Made by a program: the position numbers and the translations under genes. The notes beneath the pieces were generated by a model. That model searched no databases, was not told the DNA's origin, and was given only the letters and a program-made list of their open reading frames with translations. From Cognatundibacterium rivi (GTDB taxonomy: Bacteria > Pseudomonadota > Gammaproteobacteria > Burkholderiales > Burkholderiaceae_D), in the NCBI RefSeq assembly GCF_018139565.1, contig NZ_JAGSPK010000003.1:186001-250000 (forward strand): a stretch of DNA of 64,000 nucleotides, given 5' to 3'. Positions 8,905 to 17,426 of the stretch are shown here, one piece after another. How positions within the stretch are numbered: the first letter of the stretch is position 1; each line of letters begins with the position of its first letter.

Positions 8905-9108
8905 CAAAATCAATGAGCAGCATTACGCAGCAAAAAACAACAGGGGTGCAAACAGCTCACTTATTACTCCAAAAAAATGGTGAATTCACCTCCATGCGCT
9001 ATTCCTTCCCCGGCTATAGCAGCAGTGACAGCAATTAACAATGTCAACGCAAGTCAATTCAGCTCATTTCTCATCTTCGTCGCAGCGTTTTCCCGGCAAT
9101 GTCTCTTT

Positions 9109-9140
9109 CAGTCTGATTTATGTCACGGAAACGACATATT
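9109..9140 (+). promoter_or_regulatory. Weak candidate Pho box and -10 before the TonB receptor
   Basis: CAGTCTG ATTT ATGTCAC has an 11-bp period (4/7 and 5/7 matches to CTGTCAT). CATATT follows at about 9135, close to the spacing expected for a PhoB-dependent promoter. The leader to the receptor start would be short. The matches are modest, so this is tentative. Confidence 0.3.
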
Positions 9141-9176
9141 CGGACTCCAGAATCCGCTCATTCTTTTTACTGATGA

Positions 9177-11741
9177 ATGACAAAAATGAAAACCCGACAA
9201 AGACCTGCATACTTTTCCACCCCTGACGCTCAGGCGATCTTCCGCCTGTCTGCACTCAGCATCGGCGTTCTTGGCCTGATCAGCACAGCACAAGCGAACG
9301 ACATCACCCTGGCTTCTGCGAGCGATGTTGTAATCAGCGGACAACGCGTGAGCATGCGTAAAGCCATCGAGGCACAAGAGAAAGCGAATAACATCATCAG
9401 CGTTATCAGCAGCGACGATATAGGTAGTCTGCCGGATAAAAATGCCGCAGAAGCGCTGGCCCGCCTGCCGGGTGTTTCGGTGCAACGCGATCAGGGCGAA
9501 GGCCGCTATGTGGTTGTGCGTGGTCTCGGAGCCGATTTAAATGCAGTGACGATTAACGGTGCGCTGGTGCCGTCCCCGGAAGCAAGCCGGCGGGCTGTCG
9601 CACTGGATGTGCTACCCTCCGGTCTGATCCGCTCACTGGAAGTAACAAAAACCCTCCGTCCCGAGCAGGACGCTAACTCACTCGGTGGTTCAGTCGAGGT
9701 CAAATCGCTGACCGCATTCGACATGCCCGGTAAAACGCTGACGGTAAATACCGGGGTAAGCTACGATCAGGTAACCGGAAAAACCAGTCCGAATGCGGGC
9801 GCCTTGTGGGCTGATCGTTTTCTCGACGGGAAACTCGGCATAGCAGCAGGCATCAGCGCAGAAAAACGCAGTTTTGGTTCAGATAATGTAGAAACCGGCG
9901 GAGCATGGGATAACAACCGACTCAGCGGCATCGAATTCCGCGATTATCTACCGGAACGTGAACGCCATGCTTATGCCCTTAATCTTGATTATCGCGCGTC
10001 CAGAGAGCAGCAATATTATCTGCGCAGTTTCCTCAGTGATTTCAGCGATGATGAGGTACGCGACCGTCTGACCATCAGCAATTTCGGTGGTGGCAGCATC
10101 AGTGAAGGCAACACATCAACTGCACGCGCAGAACGCCGCTTACGGCAACGTAAATATACGCAACAGATCAGTTCTTTTGTTGCTGGTACAGAGCAACACA
10201 TCGCTGGCTGGAAAATGGAGGCTACCGCCGCATCGAGCCGAGCAACCGACGATACCCCGGAATCAATTAATGATGCACGATTCAGAGGTACCACTAACTT
10301 TTCCGGCGTGGGATTCACGGATAGCCAGTTACCGAAACTGATTGCACCTGCAAGCCTTTCTGATCCGGCCAACTACGGATTAAATGCAATCACATTACAG
10401 CAGCGCTACTCAAAGGACACCGAGCAGCATGCGCAGCTGGATATGAGTCGCAAAATGACATTCGATCAGTTGGAATCTACCCTGAAATTCGGTGCGAAAG
10501 TCAGCCGTCGCGAAAAGACGAATGATACCGATCAATGGACTTATAACAGCAGTAAAACCACCAGCGGAAACTATTGGGGTACCGGCTCCACTTCCCTCAG
10601 CAGTTTTGTTCAGGGCACGCTGGACTATCCATTTACGAACATTGGCGCAGCGATCAGTCCAGCACTGATCCGTGCCCGTATTGCCGGACTCAACCGGGCA
10701 AATGCAAAACTCGCGCTGGAGTCCGCGATCAATGATTTCACTCTGAATGAAGATATCGATGCAGCTTACCTGCAGAATACATTTGATTTTGGCCACTGGA
10801 ATATTCTTGCCGGGGCACGAGTTGAGCGTACTAAATTTAACGCTGCAGGAAGCCAGGTCAGCGGCAGCACCATCCAGCCTGTTACTCGTGAGCGCGCCTA
10901 CACTAACTGGTTACCGTCGCTGCACGCACGCTATGATCTGGACAAACATACCAGCGTGCGCGCCGCCTGGACAAGTGCCGTGGTGCGTGCGAATTTCAGC
11001 CAGTTGGCACCCGGCATCAATCTCGCCAGCAACACAGAAGCGACGATAGGCAATCCGGATCTGGCAGCGTTGAAAGCATCGAATCTTGATCTCGGTATCG
11101 AGCGTCAGTTAGAGCACGACGGCGTCGTTTCAGCTTACCTGTTTCATAAAGATATTAAAAATTTCACTTATACGACCAACCTTGCCGGCACCGGCCAATG
11201 GAAAAACTATACGACAGCAACTTCATACGCGAACGGTGACACGGCCAGCATTCAGGGAATAGAAGTCGCGTATTCACAACCGCTGCGCATGTTACCCGCG
11301 CCCTGGAAATATGTGCTGATAGGCGCAAATGCTTCGTTCACAAATTCTGACGCCAGTATCAGCCGCTACGATGTTGCCAGCAGTAAAACGCTGACACGCA
11401 GCATACGTTTTCCGGGTCAGTCCAAACGTGTAATGAACCTGATGCTGGGCTACGAACATGGTGCAATCAGCACGCGCCTCGCATTGAATTACAAGTCACC
11501 GTATCTGCTGGAACTCGGCTCAGATATTCTGCGTGCGGATCAGGATCGTATCGTTGAAGCCCAAAAGCAGCTCGATTTTTCTTTGTCATATCAGTTAAAC
11601 AAACGCTTCCAGTTAGTGTTTGAAGCGACCAATCTGAACAATGAAAAATATTACGTTTATCAAGGCTCACAGCAATACAACGCGCAATACGAACAATACG
11701 GACGTACCTATAAAGTCAGTCTGAAAGCCAGCGTCTTTTAA
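9177..11741 (+). CDS. TonB-dependent outer-membrane receptor, phytase-linked
   Basis: This is an 854-residue receptor; MKTRQRPAYF (internal ATG at 9186) is an equally good start. A long signal region ends near AQA-ND. The plug domain spans about residues 60-170, with the family signature LPDKNAAEALARLPGVSVQR and VRGLGADLNAVTINGALVP typical of the TonB-Xanth-Caul receptor group. A beta-barrel follows and the protein ends in an aromatic residue (KASVF). These receptors bring large or scarce ligands across the outer membrane. The phytase gene follows closely on the same strand, so a phytate-derived or metal-phytate ligand is a reasonable inference. The exact ligand is not shown by sequence. Confidence 0.9.
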   Translation: MTKMKTRQRPAYFSTPDAQAIFRLSALSIGVLGLISTAQANDITLASASDVVISGQRVSMRKAIEAQEKANNIISVISSDDIGSLPDKNAAEALARLPGVSVQRDQGEGRYVVVRGLGADLNAVTINGALVPSPEASRRAVALDVLPSGLIRSLEVTKTLRPEQDANSLGGSVEVKSLTAFDMPGKTLTVNTGVSYDQVTGKTSPNAGALWADRFLDGKLGIAAGISAEKRSFGSDNVETGGAWDNNRLSGIEFRDYLPERERHAYALNLDYRASREQQYYLRSFLSDFSDDEVRDRLTISNFGGGSISEGNTSTARAERRLRQRKYTQQISSFVAGTEQHIAGWKMEATAASSRATDDTPESINDARFRGTTNFSGVGFTDSQLPKLIAPASLSDPANYGLNAITLQQRYSKDTEQHAQLDMSRKMTFDQLESTLKFGAKVSRREKTNDTDQWTYNSSKTTSGNYWGTGSTSLSSFVQGTLDYPFTNIGAAISPALIRARIAGLNRANAKLALESAINDFTLNEDIDAAYLQNTFDFGHWNILAGARVERTKFNAAGSQVSGSTIQPVTRERAYTNWLPSLHARYDLDKHTSVRAAWTSAVVRANFSQLAPGINLASNTEATIGNPDLAALKASNLDLGIERQLEHDGVVSAYLFHKDIKNFTYTTNLAGTGQWKNYTTATSYANGDTASIQGIEVAYSQPLRMLPAPWKYVLIGANASFTNSDASISRYDVASSKTLTRSIRFPGQSKRVMNLMLGYEHGAISTRLALNYKSPYLLELGSDILRADQDRIVEAQKQLDFSLSYQLNKRFQLVFEATNLNNEKYYVYQGSQQYNAQYEQYGRTYKVSLKASVF

Positions 11742-11783
11742 AGCTCTGTAAAACAGCATGCCTGAGCGCTTCTGTGGCTGGAT

Positions 11784-11808
11784 TTCTCCGGTTATATCCG
11801 CCGGAGAA
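11784..11808 (+). other. Intercistronic hairpin between receptor and phytase genes
   Basis: A perfect 8-bp stem TTCTCCGG/CCGGAGAA encloses a 9-nt loop. No T-run follows, so it is not a standard terminator. It could stabilise the receptor mRNA or tune the amount of phytase transcript. Confidence 0.4.
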
Positions 11809-11898
11809 GTCCGCGCAGCGCACGCACCAAACCTGTCCTCTTTGTTCTGTTACGTAGTCTGTGAACACTGCACTCTATTCAATTTTTTCATTTTATTT

Positions 11899-13833
11899 AT
11901 GCGCACTCTTTCTCTACAAGCTCATCTGCTACTGGCTTTGAGCTTACTTACGCTGTCACCGTTGAGCAATGCGGTATCACCAACTCCGTCATTCCATGCT
12001 GATGCGAAAGATCTACCAGTAACGCTCCAGCGTGCGCAGGAACTGGTGAGATTGCCGGATGGCGGCTGGCTGATGCTGGATAAAAACAATCTGCGCCTGA
12101 TGCACGCCGACGGCACAGAGAGAGCGCGTGTTCCAATGCGGGCGAAACATCTTGATATCCGGGCACATACACAAGGTGCATATGCAATGTTGCTGGAAGC
12201 AGATACCCAACGCAGCCTGCCTTTTATCGTTGATACACATACCGGCGAATTGCTCGCCCAGCCATCACTGCCATCGCCGCCATTTGCCCTCGAAAGCAGC
12301 TGTCTGTATCGCGACGCCCAACAACAGGATCATGTCTTTTTGATCGGCAAAGAAGGAATCAGTGAACAATGGATACGCTACGGCAGCGGCTTCCAACTGC
12401 TACGCAGGCTTGCGTTGCCGCCGCATATTCGTCATTGCCGCAGCGATGACACTCAACATACGCTGTATGTCAGCACTGCGGAAACTGGGGTCTGGGCGAT
12501 CAGCGCGGATGCCGAAAATTTATTGCATCACTGGCTCATTGAAACACCGCGTCCTACACGGCAAAGTTCCGAAGGAGCACCTAAGATCGTTGCCTTAACG
12601 GGCGGGGTCGCAATCGTGGACGAACAAACGCAGCAACTGCATCGCTACCTTCAGCAAGGGACTCAATGGAAAAAACTGGCTTCCCAGCCGCTACAGAACA
12701 GAGATCTTAGCAAGAAAACGCACGCGACATCGACGAAGAAAATTGCAACGACTACTTCATTTGAGCATCCCCTTATAGTAAGAAAAAATAATGTAACCAA
12801 GGCGTGGCAGATGTACGCCATTTCCTGGGAAAAAACGCCGACAACAAACGATAACAGCGTGATTATTCCAGCAGACGTACAAACAGATGTCGTCGCCCGC
12901 TTTGGCGATGCGGCTGATGATCCGGCGATCTGGGTACATCCATCAGACCCAGCGCGGTCTCGCGTTCTTGGCACGAATAAAAAACAAGGTTTGCTGGTCT
13001 ATAACCTTCAAGGAAAGCAATTGCAGTTACTGGAAAGTGGCCGCCTGAACAATGTTGACATCCGCCAGAATATCCGCTTCGAAAATGCCGATGCACAACA
13101 GCGTTTCGATCTTGCGCTGGCAACACAACGTGACGACAACAGCCTGGCGCTCTACACAATTGCAAGTGATGGCGAAGTACGCGAAGCCACCCGTCTGCCA
13201 ACCACCCTGGAAAAAATATATGGGTTTTGTCTGTACCGTCCTCAAAGCGGTGGACTTGAGGCATTCGTTAACGACAAAGACGGACGTTATCAGCAATACC
13301 GGATCAGATATATCAACGGAAATTTCAGCAGTCAGTTAGTACGGAGTTTTAAACTCGTAACGCAACCTGAAGGCTGCGTCGTTGACGATCAGCGAGCACG
13401 TATTTTTATCGGTGAGGAAAAACATGGGATCTGGGTTACCTCAGCCGACGCAGAGCAAGCGGCGGTGTTACAACTGGTCATGCCAGTCGGAAAGCAACTG
13501 GTTGCCGATGTCGAGGGACTCGCGCTGTATCAGGGAAAAAAATCAACCTATTTACTGGTATCAAGCCAGGGAGATAACAGCTATCTGGTGCTGAATGCGC
13601 AACCGCCATACCAACTGCGAGGAAAATTCCGTATCGGTACCAATCTGAGCGCGGGGATCGACGGCACTTCTGAGACTGATGGCATTGAAGTCAGTTCTGC
13701 CTATCTCGGAGCGCATTTTCCCAAAGGTATGCTGGTCGTGCAGGACGGCTACAAACGTTTGCCTGATGGACCGCAAAACTTCAAATACATCCGCTGGGAA
13801 ACCATCGCTGACCGCCTGCATCTGGAAGACTGA
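11899..13833 (+). CDS. Two-domain beta-propeller 3-phytase
   Basis: The ATG at 11899 is chosen because a signal peptide follows at once (MRTLSLQAHLLLALSLLTLS, cut near SNA-VS). The 644-residue protein has two halves. The C-terminal half (about residues 285-640) is a beta-propeller phytase. It has DDPAIWVHPSDPARS, GTNKKQGLLVYNLQG, GRLNNVD, PEGCVVDD, FIGEEKHGIW, LLVSSQGDNSYLVL and FPKGMLVVQDG, which are calcium- and phosphate-binding signatures. The N-terminal half (about 30-270) looks like a decayed propeller lacking most of these. The enzyme removes phosphate from inositol hexakisphosphate outside the cytoplasm. It follows the TonB receptor by about 160 bp on the same strand. Confidence 0.92.
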   Translation: MRTLSLQAHLLLALSLLTLSPLSNAVSPTPSFHADAKDLPVTLQRAQELVRLPDGGWLMLDKNNLRLMHADGTERARVPMRAKHLDIRAHTQGAYAMLLEADTQRSLPFIVDTHTGELLAQPSLPSPPFALESSCLYRDAQQQDHVFLIGKEGISEQWIRYGSGFQLLRRLALPPHIRHCRSDDTQHTLYVSTAETGVWAISADAENLLHHWLIETPRPTRQSSEGAPKIVALTGGVAIVDEQTQQLHRYLQQGTQWKKLASQPLQNRDLSKKTHATSTKKIATTTSFEHPLIVRKNNVTKAWQMYAISWEKTPTTNDNSVIIPADVQTDVVARFGDAADDPAIWVHPSDPARSRVLGTNKKQGLLVYNLQGKQLQLLESGRLNNVDIRQNIRFENADAQQRFDLALATQRDDNSLALYTIASDGEVREATRLPTTLEKIYGFCLYRPQSGGLEAFVNDKDGRYQQYRIRYINGNFSSQLVRSFKLVTQPEGCVVDDQRARIFIGEEKHGIWVTSADAEQAAVLQLVMPVGKQLVADVEGLALYQGKKSTYLLVSSQGDNSYLVLNAQPPYQLRGKFRIGTNLSAGIDGTSETDGIEVSSAYLGAHFPKGMLVVQDGYKRLPDGPQNFKYIRWETIADRLHLED

Positions 13834-13952
13834 AGATGGAAATGATCTCTGCAATTATGTACGCAACCACCACTACAACCCTCAATGCACACGGAAGTAT
13901 CTGGTCTCAGACATCCGATTTGACTGTTGCAATTCCCCCCATACTGGCAGGT

Positions 13953-13986
13953 GAGTCACAAGCTTGTCATTAAGCAACTTTACAAT
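13953..13986 (+). promoter_or_regulatory. Candidate PhoB-dependent promoter of the metallophosphoesterase
   Basis: GAGTCAC AAGC TTGTCAT (13953-13970) is a pair of CTGTCAT-like repeats with an 11-bp period; the second half matches 6 of 7. Ten bp later comes TACAAT (13981-13986), a 5/6 match to the -10 consensus. This is the spacing seen in PhoB-activated promoters. The leader to the ATG at 14097 would be about 105 nt. Confidence 0.55.
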
Positions 13987-14096
13987 CGGGCAACTGAAAT
14001 CACTCTGTTTTTTCAATCTTACGGGCAGTGCGCAGTTCTCACTCTGACATCTGACCCGTCCTGATGCATCACTCAAAAAATTTAACAGGAATAATC

Positions 14097-16259
14097 ATGG
14101 CTCTTCATTTTTTTAATGAAGGCAAAGCTGCAAAGCATTTGCTTTCATTCTGTTTGCCGTTGGCACTGATCGCCTGCGGTGATAGCAAGGATAGCGCAGC
14201 ACCGGCACCTGCTGAGGCGGAGACCCCTGCCGTGGCCGTAATGTCGGACGTGCATTTTGAAAATGTCTACGGCGATCTTAAAAATCCTAAGTTTTCCGGC
14301 ATCCCTACCGCTGACGGCAAGTTTGCGACTATCCGTACCATGTATGCGCAATTGACTTCGACCCGCCTTTTCAACGAAAACTATTTCGCCTTCCGTGGTG
14401 CACTGGATGATGCGTATACACGCGGCATCCGACTGGTCGCTTTATCCGGCGACTATTCCGATGATGCGCAACCAGTTAATATCGATGGTATCGCTGCGAT
14501 TTTGAAAGAGTATCAGGCAAAAGGCATGCGCTTCTTCATCGCCCCCGGCAATCACGATCCTAACGAGCCGTTTGATAATGACGAATCTGGTAAAAGTGAT
14601 TTTCTGACGGCAGAAGGAAAAGAACAAAAAGTCTATGCCGTCAATTACTCTGGTTGCAAATCTCAGGACGCCAGCGTTGCCTGTACCAATCAGTTAATGG
14701 AACTGGGTTACGAAAAATTGATCGCGCAATTGGGCGAATTTGGCTACATGCCGAACAAGGCTGACGTCTATTGGGAAACTCCGTTTTCTAACTATGGCAG
14801 CACTGCCTACAGTTACGATGCGGCACTCACCAGCGCTGATGTCAAAAACCGCCAGTTTGAAATTTGCGCTGAAGGCGAAGGCGGCAGTTATAAAGCAGAA
14901 GGTGAAAAAAATCTCGGTAAAGCCTTTACCAAATGTACCAGCATTATTGATTCCAGCTATCTGGTAGAACCAGTTAAAGGTGTCTGGTTATTGTCGATAG
15001 ACGCGAACGTGCATATTCCTAACAGCGCGTTTGATCCGGTCAATGCCAAAGCATTCAAGGGCTTTGATGGCGCCGGCAATGCGGGCTGGAACAAAGTACT
15101 GACGCATAAAAAACATTTGCTGGCATGGATCAAAACCGTCACAGCGCGTGCAAAAGCGCAAGGCAAGCGACTGATCGCGTTCTCGCATTATCCAACCATG
15201 GATTTCTATGCAAACCAAACCGACGCAATGAAAGCCGTCTTTAAATCCGGCGCCTTCCAGGTTTCCCGCGTACCGGATGCAGCCACTACGACTGCGCTGG
15301 CAGCCACCGGTATGCAGTTGCACATGGGTGGACATATGCATTTCAACGGTACCAATGATTACAAAGATGCGACCGGTAATTATTTCGTCAACGTACAGTC
15401 GCCGTCCTTAGCGGTATTCGGTGCTTCGTATAAAGTCGTCAAATACAAAGATCAGGATACAGTCGATATTGAAACCGTTTCCCTGAATAATGTTGCGCGC
15501 TACAACGAGCTCTTCAAGTATTACCAGACCGAATACGATTACCTGCAAAACAGCAATCTTGCTTCCGATATCAGCAAACGCTGGAGCAAAGATATTCTCA
15601 ACACCAAATCCTATGGCGAATTTACCCGCTACTATTTTGGTGAGCTGTCACGTCTGCGCTTCATGGATGATTACTGGCCGTGTGAAATGAAAGAAGCAGC
15701 GACGACGCTCGATGCAAAGCAGATGTTGATTCTGTCACAGTTGCAGACCCAGGTTACCTTCGCACAATTGAAGGATGTGCCGGGAGTTTTGCCATTGACC
15801 GCAAATTGCATGGCAAAAGGCAGTGTCAGCGGCACGCCGGTATCCTCCAGCCAGTTGACGGCTGACTGGGCTGTGGCGACGACCAAAGCAGCGGCATTGG
15901 CAACAGCTGCCGGTTACAAACTGGATGATTTTGCCAAAATCACGGCATATGAGTTTTATGGCGACTTCCACCGCACCGTGTATGCCGGTGAGCTGGCCTT
16001 GCGTGATATGGGAACAGACCGGGTTAAACAATACAAAGTATTGATGAATGCATTCCCAGCCAATCCGACAGCAATCACCATGTTAAGTGGTAAGCCATCA
16101 GACCAAAATGCTGTCAACGTGCCGTTCCAGAATCAATTCAAGCAAGTATTCAGTATTCTCAAAGGCCTGGGATCAGGTAAGCCAAGTGATCACTTCACTG
16201 TCAACTTCAAAACCCAGACACTGACAAACAGTAATACCAGCTCGGCCAGCTTTAACTAA
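14097..16259 (+). CDS. Lipoprotein calcineurin-like metallophosphoesterase
   Basis: The ATG at 14097 has CAGGA at good spacing. The 720-residue product begins with a lipoprotein signal; the lipobox LIAC places Cys27 as the acylated residue. The metallophosphoesterase motifs are all present: SDVHF (Asp51, His53), LSGDYSDD, APGNHDPNEP, FSHYPTMD and GGHMHFNGTND. The domain covers about residues 45-430. The remaining 290 residues are helical and of unknown role. The likely substrate is an extracytoplasmic phosphomonoester or phosphodiester. It follows the phytase and has its own candidate Pho box, so it probably completes phosphate scavenging. A terminator follows. Confidence 0.88.
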   Translation: MALHFFNEGKAAKHLLSFCLPLALIACGDSKDSAAPAPAEAETPAVAVMSDVHFENVYGDLKNPKFSGIPTADGKFATIRTMYAQLTSTRLFNENYFAFRGALDDAYTRGIRLVALSGDYSDDAQPVNIDGIAAILKEYQAKGMRFFIAPGNHDPNEPFDNDESGKSDFLTAEGKEQKVYAVNYSGCKSQDASVACTNQLMELGYEKLIAQLGEFGYMPNKADVYWETPFSNYGSTAYSYDAALTSADVKNRQFEICAEGEGGSYKAEGEKNLGKAFTKCTSIIDSSYLVEPVKGVWLLSIDANVHIPNSAFDPVNAKAFKGFDGAGNAGWNKVLTHKKHLLAWIKTVTARAKAQGKRLIAFSHYPTMDFYANQTDAMKAVFKSGAFQVSRVPDAATTTALAATGMQLHMGGHMHFNGTNDYKDATGNYFVNVQSPSLAVFGASYKVVKYKDQDTVDIETVSLNNVARYNELFKYYQTEYDYLQNSNLASDISKRWSKDILNTKSYGEFTRYYFGELSRLRFMDDYWPCEMKEAATTLDAKQMLILSQLQTQVTFAQLKDVPGVLPLTANCMAKGSVSGTPVSSSQLTADWAVATTKAAALATAAGYKLDDFAKITAYEFYGDFHRTVYAGELALRDMGTDRVKQYKVLMNAFPANPTAITMLSGKPSDQNAVNVPFQNQFKQVFSILKGLGSGKPSDHFTVNFKTQTLTNSNTSSASFN

Positions 16260-16274
16260 GACTGACTATGTAGT

Positions 16275-16310
16275 ATCCCCGTTTGCTTTGCGGCGAACGG
16301 GGATTTTTTT
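16275..16310 (+). terminator. Rho-independent terminator after the metallophosphoesterase
   Basis: The stem ATCCCCGTTTGC/GCGAACGGGGAT (one G-T pair) is followed by a run of T residues. Confidence 0.88.
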
Positions 16311-16337
16311 ATTTAGTGTCCGTGTGAATGATGTTCT

Positions 16338-16493
16338 TCAGAACAGATGAAAGCGCCCCAACCCCAGTATGCCGACCACGCCGACAATAATCAGGTACAA
16401 GGCGACAATAAAGCTGACTAATTTCGGTTTAACCAGAATACAAAGACCTGCGACCAGCGCCAGTACGGGCATGAGAGAGAGATGGATATTCAT
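16338..16493 (-). CDS. DUF3096-type small membrane peptide (51 aa)
   Basis: A 51-codon frame reads MNIHLSLMPVLALVAGLCIL, then VKPKLVSFIVALYLIIVGVVG, ending GRFHLF. Two hydrophobic helices flanking a KPK turn, with the IVALYLIIVG segment, match the DUF3096 family as I recall it; members are commonly 45-60 residues. No function is known for the family. The gene lies alone between the metallophosphoesterase terminator and the glutaredoxin-like gene. The SD is weak. The region from 16494 to 16715 upstream shows nothing else. Confidence 0.75.
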   Translation of the reverse strand: MNIHLSLMPVLALVAGLCILVKPKLVSFIVALYLIIVGVVGILGLGRFHLF

Positions 16494-16715
16494 GAATAAT
16501 CTGTCGAAAAAATAGGAATGAGGTGGCGCTTTAAAATCTGCACCATCAACTCAAGCCTGAGCTGCTGAGCGATGACACAGAGAGAGCATAGTAACGTGCA
16601 TTACGTTGCCCCGATAGAAAAATCAGAGCGGCGTGCAGACAAGGTTTCTCAGGTGCGACATTCTGTTCATTTTCGTGAAAAAAACTGCACAACGAGTTTC
16701 TGCGCTGCGGTCTGA

Positions 16716-17210
16716 CTAATCCCGGTTTGCGAAGAAGGCATCGTAGCCTTCCTTCGAAAAGCCCTGCATACGTTTAGTACCGGACAACATGAGCGGCACG
16801 CCCCGACCACCGCGAACTTCTGCAAATGCCACCTTGCCATAGTTGGTGTCAATATCCACTTCCCGATAAGAAATACCTTTTCCTGCCAGATAGGACTTCG
16901 CCTTTTTGCAGTATCCGCACCAGGTGGCCGAATACAGAATCAAGTCCTTACTCGCGATAGCAGAATCTGTCGCAGGATTTATTCCTGCTTTTTTCAGGCG
17001 CTCTATCTCAGAGAGTGTCGACGCAGGAATATCACTGGCCGGTTGATCCTTAAATTGCATCACTTTCTCCAGCCGTCCTTCTCTCGGCTGCTGGTCACTG
17101 AACACAACTCGCCCATCAGGTGTCACCGATTTGTATATCGTGCTGGCCAGAGCGCCATTCAAAGAACAACAAAGCAAACCGGCGATACATAAGGGATTCA
17201 GTGTACGCAA
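16716..17210 (-). CDS. Periplasmic DUF4124-glutaredoxin fusion protein
   Basis: This 164-residue protein has a signal peptide (cut near ALA-STI). A DUF4124 domain (about residues 20-60, with IYKSVTPDGRVVFSDQQP) precedes a glutaredoxin-like domain (about residues 88-160) with the active site Cys98-Gly-Tyr-Cys101 and a GVPLML cis-Pro segment. The combination is frequent in Burkholderiales. It probably reduces disulfides or mixed disulfides of periplasmic proteins, but the partner is unknown. It is monocistronic and points away from the histidine kinase gene. Confidence 0.88.
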   Translation of the reverse strand: MRTLNPLCIAGLLCCSLNGALASTIYKSVTPDGRVVFSDQQPREGRLEKVMQFKDQPASDIPASTLSEIERLKKAGINPATDSAIASKDLILYSATWCGYCKKAKSYLAGKGISYREVDIDTNYGKVAFAEVRGGRGVPLMLSGTKRMQGFSKEGYDAFFANRD

Positions 17211-17426
17211 AATGATTTCTCCTTCAGATGGATTTCAGATGAGTAACGCAAGCTGGTTTCTGATCAGTGGCACTTTGTGCGTATGCACTGAAAACAGAAC
17301 GCCACTCAGTGAAACACATATGGAGAGACTACGTCAAAAAAAGTGAGCAGTTGATTCGACTGAACATGCTGGCTTTTCTGCATGAGCTGCATTTACTATA
17401 GATGCAGATTGTGCCGGCTGTTTGTA

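Noticed and set aside
9041-9057. ATGTCAA/AGTCAAT repeat as a Pho box before the TonB receptor
   Set aside because: The period is 10 bp and there is no suitable -10 after it; the site at 9109-9126 fits better.
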